A stretch of DNA of 8,595 nucleotides. Source: an uncultured Flammeovirgaceae bacterium. Lineage in GTDB: Bacteria; Bacteroidota; Bacteroidia; Cytophagales; Cyclobacteriaceae. Below, piece by piece: positions 6,272 to 8,595 of the stretch. The notes under the pieces were generated by a model that saw only the letters and a program-made list of their open reading frames with translations, had not been told where the DNA came from and searched no databases. Position numbers and translations under genes: made by a program. The DNA lies in the NCBI GenBank assembly GCA_946480685.1, contig CAMLLI010000129.1, positions 1-8,595 of the forward strand. The letters run 5' to 3'. The stretch's first letter is position 1; each line of letters begins with the position of its first letter.

Positions 6272-6757
6272 TCACTTGTGAAGACAATTCAGTACAACGG
6301 TGCGTTCACGGAAGTCAATTTTGCCACCGAGTATGTTGAGCAGGTCAATGCCGATGATACCGGCAACGCGTATACTCGGATCGTTGAAGTAGGCTGACAG
6401 GTTATCAAGATTGGAAGCTTTGTTGATGAATTTCAGTTCATGCGGACCAATCCTGACAACGGCCGATCGCACCTCCTTAATAGGCGATCGGCCGCCCAAC
6501 CCGACAATGTGCCGTTGTGTAAAGTATTTGTTATCGATCGTCTTGAAATTATACTCATACGCCAGCGATTCATTAAGTAATGTAATGCTGGCACCGGTAT
6601 CGAGAATGAAATAAGCCGCTGCACCGTTAATATACCCTTCGATCAATGCTATATTTCGAACAAGCTTGAAGGCGATCGTGTCCTGCGCCATGCAGGTGAG
6701 CACATCGGTCAGCAGCGCTATACTTAACAGGATCGTTATCGTTATTTTAGTTTTCAC
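6272..6757 (-). CDS. Exported retropepsin-like aspartic protease, single domain
   Basis: From the GTG at 6757-6755 the protein has 161 residues. It starts MKTKITITILLSIALL, a typical Sec signal peptide, with likely cleavage after A24 (CMA|QDT). The mature part carries FILDTGASITLL (D53-T-G-A, the aspartic protease active-site turn) and, near the end, VAGIIGIDLLN followed by LGGKIDFRERTVVL, the usual second half of the retropepsin-like fold. The single catalytic Asp motif implies that it works as a dimer. GAGG lies 9 bases before the GTG, which supports this start. A TTG at 6787-6785 in the same frame would add ten residues (LKHSARYRF) that would spoil the signal peptide. The cysteine at 22 follows VLT, a poor lipobox, so a lipoprotein is unlikely. 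It is probably periplasmic. Substrate is unknown. Its stop faces the acnA stop 20 bases away. A notable inverted repeat lies inside the gene. Confidence 0.8.
   Translation of the reverse strand: MKTKITITILLSIALLTDVLTCMAQDTIAFKLVRNIALIEGYINGAAAYFILDTGASITLLNESLAYEYNFKTIDNKYFTQRHIVGLGGRSPIKEVRSAVVRIGPHELKFINKASNLDNLSAYFNDPSIRVAGIIGIDLLNILGGKIDFRERTVVLNCLHK
6460..6494. repeat. 11-base GC-rich inverted repeat inside the retropepsin gene
   Basis: CGGCCGATCGC (6460-6470) and GCGATCGGCCG (6484-6494) are perfect inverted repeats around a 13-base loop. On the coding (minus) strand the loop includes AAGGAGGT, a strong Shine-Dalgarno core. The arms encode parts of the GGRSP and VRSAV segments. The sequence is seen directly; any function (mRNA hairpin, recombination or binding site) is unproven. 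Confidence 0.55.
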
Positions 6758-7009
6758 AAAGCGATACCTCGCAGAATGCTTAAGCAATCTGTATAAAATG
6801 AATGCATACCTTTGACGAGTTTAGTGTACGGATGTTACACGAACGATTTCCACTACGGTATCGCTATACGTACATAACATACGTTGGCATGCACTCCAAC
6901 ATTGGTGCCACTTATGAAAACAGATGAATACCGGTCAGGAACGCACATTACTTTCACGCAGGTGAACAGCAGCGAACGAACACTGTCCGGTAAATATATA
7001 GTATACGCG
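6758..7009. other. Intergenic region upstream of the retropepsin gene; nothing definite
   Basis: The 252 bases between the permease stop and the retropepsin start presumably hold the retropepsin promoter. I see only weak dyads, for example GTTGG-N8-CCAAC at 6883-6900, and no TAnnTTTG box on the minus strand. No GC-rich hairpin with a T run follows the permease stop, so read-through from the permeases cannot be excluded. Confidence 0.5.
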
Positions 7010-8128
7010 TCAGTTTGCTTTTTTATAGTTCGCTATCGCCCAACCGTTCAGTCCGATAGCGAACAGTGCTATAATTCCGAGGTGCGGTACTACATCGCGA
7101 AATGTACTGCCTTTCAAAATTACCATGCGCATAACGGAAATGAGATAACTTACCGGGTTGAATCGTGTAACTACCTGCGCCCATTCCGGCATACTGTCAA
7201 TAGCCGTAAAGAGTCCGCCCAGCAGAATGAAGATCATCATGAAGAAGAACATGATGAACATGGCCTGCTGTTGCGTATCGCAGAACGTTGATACGAGCAG
7301 TCCCAGTCCCAATACCGCGAGCAGGTATATCGAAACGAATCCATACAGTAATGCGAGGTTACCCACGGGTACAATGCCATAGATCAGCCACGCTACCAAT
7401 AGTCCGATGGTGAACACTATATTTCCAAGCACCCAAAAGGGAATGAGTTTGCCAAGAATGAAATGATGTTTGCGGATAGGGGTAACGTTGATTTGCTCGA
7501 TGGTGCCGGCTTCTTTTTCTTTTACAATATTCAATGCTGTCAGAAATCCGCCAATCATGGTTACGAGCACAGCTAATATACCGGGCACCATATATAGTTG
7601 GTAATTGAGTTTGGGATTGAACCAGTTGGATGATGTAACATTGATGGTCGGTATGGCAGTGAAGCGGCCATCCTGTAAAAAGTCTAAGCGTATATCCTGG
7701 TTATAGTCGCGAATGATGCTGGCCAGGTATGCACCGCCCAGGTTAGCCTTCACACCGTTAATAGCATTGACAGCAACCAGCAATTTCTGTTCATCTTCAC
7801 GAATAAGGTTGCGTTCGAAGCCATCGGGTATTTCCAGTATAACATCGGCTTCATCAGACTCAATGAGATGAAACGCTTCTCCGTACGAACGATTATACCC
7901 GGTCAACCGGAAATATCCTGACGATATAATTTTCGTAATCATTTTTTGAGAGTAGGAGGAATGGTCATGATCAACCACCGAGAGGTTAATGTTTTTAACT
8001 TCATAATTTGCTGCGAGTGGTAATATGATCAATTGCATTACCGGCATTGCCAGGATCATAACCAGTATAGAACGGTTACGGAATATCTGCCGGAACTCCT
8101 TCTGAAGTAAAAATTTTATAGCTCTCAT
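7010..8128 (-). CDS. ABC-2 type transporter permease (YbhR/YhhJ/Drr-like), complete
   Basis: This 372-residue inner-membrane protein has the ABC-2 permease layout. A cytosolic N-terminus (KEFRQIFRNRS) precedes membrane span 1 (about 21-40). A long extracytoplasmic domain (about 41-175) follows, then five further spans (about 178-201, 228-250, 257-280, 288-309 and 347-366). Family landmarks are FNPKLNYQLYMVPGIL (170-185), the cytoplasmic KEKEAGTIEQINVTP coupling segment (203-217) and RFNPVSYLISVMRMVILKG (322-340). Such permeases pair with an ABC ATPase and often an HlyD-type fusion protein and TolC to export drugs or other small molecules. The substrate here is unknown. The ATG at 8128-8126 overlaps the stop of the upstream permease by four bases (ATGA), so the two are translationally coupled and probably heterodimerise. 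It is the last gene of that operon before a 252-base gap. Confidence 0.9.
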   Translation of the reverse strand: MRAIKFLLQKEFRQIFRNRSILVMILAMPVMQLIILPLAANYEVKNINLSVVDHDHSSYSQKMITKIISSGYFRLTGYNRSYGEAFHLIESDEADVILEIPDGFERNLIREDEQKLLVAVNAINGVKANLGGAYLASIIRDYNQDIRLDFLQDGRFTAIPTINVTSSNWFNPKLNYQLYMVPGILAVLVTMIGGFLTALNIVKEKEAGTIEQINVTPIRKHHFILGKLIPFWVLGNIVFTIGLLVAWLIYGIVPVGNLALLYGFVSIYLLAVLGLGLLVSTFCDTQQQAMFIMFFFMMIFILLGGLFTAIDSMPEWAQVVTRFNPVSYLISVMRMVILKGSTFRDVVPHLGIIALFAIGLNGWAIANYKKAN

Positions 8129-8595
8129 GCGAGTCGCATTTTAAAGTTCTTTAGGCTGATGAATAAGAGGAATACAGTGATGCCGGTCAGGATCAGGGTC
8201 TCTTTCCAGATCGATGCTATACCAAGTCCTTTTATCATGATTGATTTAACAATGATATAGTACCACTTGGCCGGCACGATGTTGGTAAGAATTTGCAAGG
8301 GTACCGGCATGTTTTCAATGGGAAACATAAAGCCGCTGAAGAGTATTGTCGGAAGCAGCATGCCCATCAATGATATCAGCATGGCGGTTTGCTGTGAATC
8401 GGTCTTAACGGATATAAATATACCCAGCGTGAGACATGTGATAATAAACAATGTACTCTCTGCAAAGAGCAGAACAATGCTGCCATGCACCGGAAGATCG
8501 AGAAGAAATATACTGAGCAGTAAAATAGAAGCAACATTCACCAGCGAGAGCAGTAAATATGGAATTGCCTTGGATAGAATAACCAGTATAGGTTT
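8125..8595 (-). CDS. ABC-2 type transporter permease (YbhS-like), C-terminal part (5' end off the right edge)
   Basis: The frame is open to the right edge, so 156 codons and the stop are visible and the true start lies beyond 8595. The in-frame GTG at 8541 is internal and should not be taken as the start, because the 18 codons before it continue a hydrophobic span. The sequence has four or five membrane spans and the typical ABC-2 C-terminal motif TILFSGFMFPIENMP, followed by PAKWYYIIVKSIMIKG. The hydrophilic patch SVKTDSQQTAM corresponds to TFCDTQQQAM in the partner permease, which is consistent with paralogous subunits. The stop overlaps the start of the downstream permease (ATGA). By analogy with YbhGFSR or Drr operons, ATPase and fusion-protein genes are expected upstream, outside this window. 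The family is fairly certain; the substrate is unknown. Confidence 0.88.
   Translation of the reverse strand, partial: KPILVILSKAIPYLLLSLVNVASILLLSIFLLDLPVHGSIVLLFAESTLFIITCLTLGIFISVKTDSQQTAMLISLMGMLLPTILFSGFMFPIENMPVPLQILTNIVPAKWYYIIVKSIMIKGLGIASIWKETLILTGITVFLLFISLKNFKMRLA

Noticed and set aside
6754..6807. An 18-codon leftward upstream ORF (ATG at 6807, TGA at 6756-6754) whose stop overlaps the retropepsin GTG
   Set aside because: The overlap resembles a leader peptide, but the ORF is short, its only purine-rich AAAGG sits one base from the ATG, and such overlaps arise by chance.
6883..6900. GTTGG-N8-CCAAC dyad upstream of the retropepsin gene, as an operator
   Set aside because: Five-base arms with several overlapping alternative pairings nearby are not distinguishable from chance.
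6884..7291. Rightward 135-codon ORF over the end of the permease gene
   Set aside because: Most of it is antisense to a well-supported permease, and its translation has no recognisable domain.
1..8595. CRISPR array, tRNA or rRNA genes, insertion sequences, toxin-antitoxin or defence genes
   Set aside because: No direct-repeat array, cloverleaf, transposase or recognisable defence domain was found on either strand.

Overview
The window looks like ordinary chromosomal DNA of a member of the Bacteroidota, possibly Chitinophagales- or Cytophagales-like. The inference rests on the style of the proteins (a cyclic-nucleotide-domain histidine kinase with a GLLPYSR-type pocket, a large AcnA-type aconitase), on a start for acnA with no recognisable Shine-Dalgarno sequence, and on moderate GC content. 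No phylogenetic marker gene is present, so the assignment is tentative. I saw no tRNA, rRNA, CRISPR array, transposase or phage gene.

Layout. Positions 1-2670 hold a leftward cluster: egtB (2670-1528), egtD (1525-557) and the first 171 codons of a sensor kinase (514-1, cut by the left edge). egtB and egtD are 2 bases apart. They encode the sulfoxide synthase and the histidine trimethyltransferase of ergothioneine biosynthesis. No egtA, egtC or egtE is present in the window. The kinase starts 42 bases after egtD and may be co-transcribed.

Positions 2671-3497 form a gap of about 0.8 kb. It holds one doubtful 65-codon rightward ORF (2969-3166), several short perfect inverted repeats and one larger RNA-type hairpin (3222-3262). 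It must contain the egtB promoter (leftward) and the aconitase promoter (rightward), although I could not assign either one firmly. Positions 3498-6251 encode a complete, intact AcnA-type aconitase, the citrate-to-isocitrate enzyme of the TCA cycle.

Positions 6272-6757 (leftward, converging on acnA with 20 bases between the stops) encode a small exported retropepsin-like aspartic protease. Its most probable start is a GTG with a good ribosome binding site. Upstream of it, also leftward, are two overlapping ABC-2 family membrane permeases: a complete one (8128-7010) and the C-terminal 156 residues of a second (8595-8125, cut by the right edge). These are probably the end of a YbhGFSR/Drr-like export operon whose ATPase and membrane-fusion genes would lie beyond the right edge.

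Assessment. I do not see a clearly new multi-gene system. The points most worth a second look are the minimal egtBD pair next to a cyclic-nucleotide-domain kinase, the dyads upstream of egtB and acnA, the 15-pair hairpin in the intergenic gap, and an 11-base GC-rich inverted repeat inside the retropepsin gene whose loop carries a strong Shine-Dalgarno-like core.
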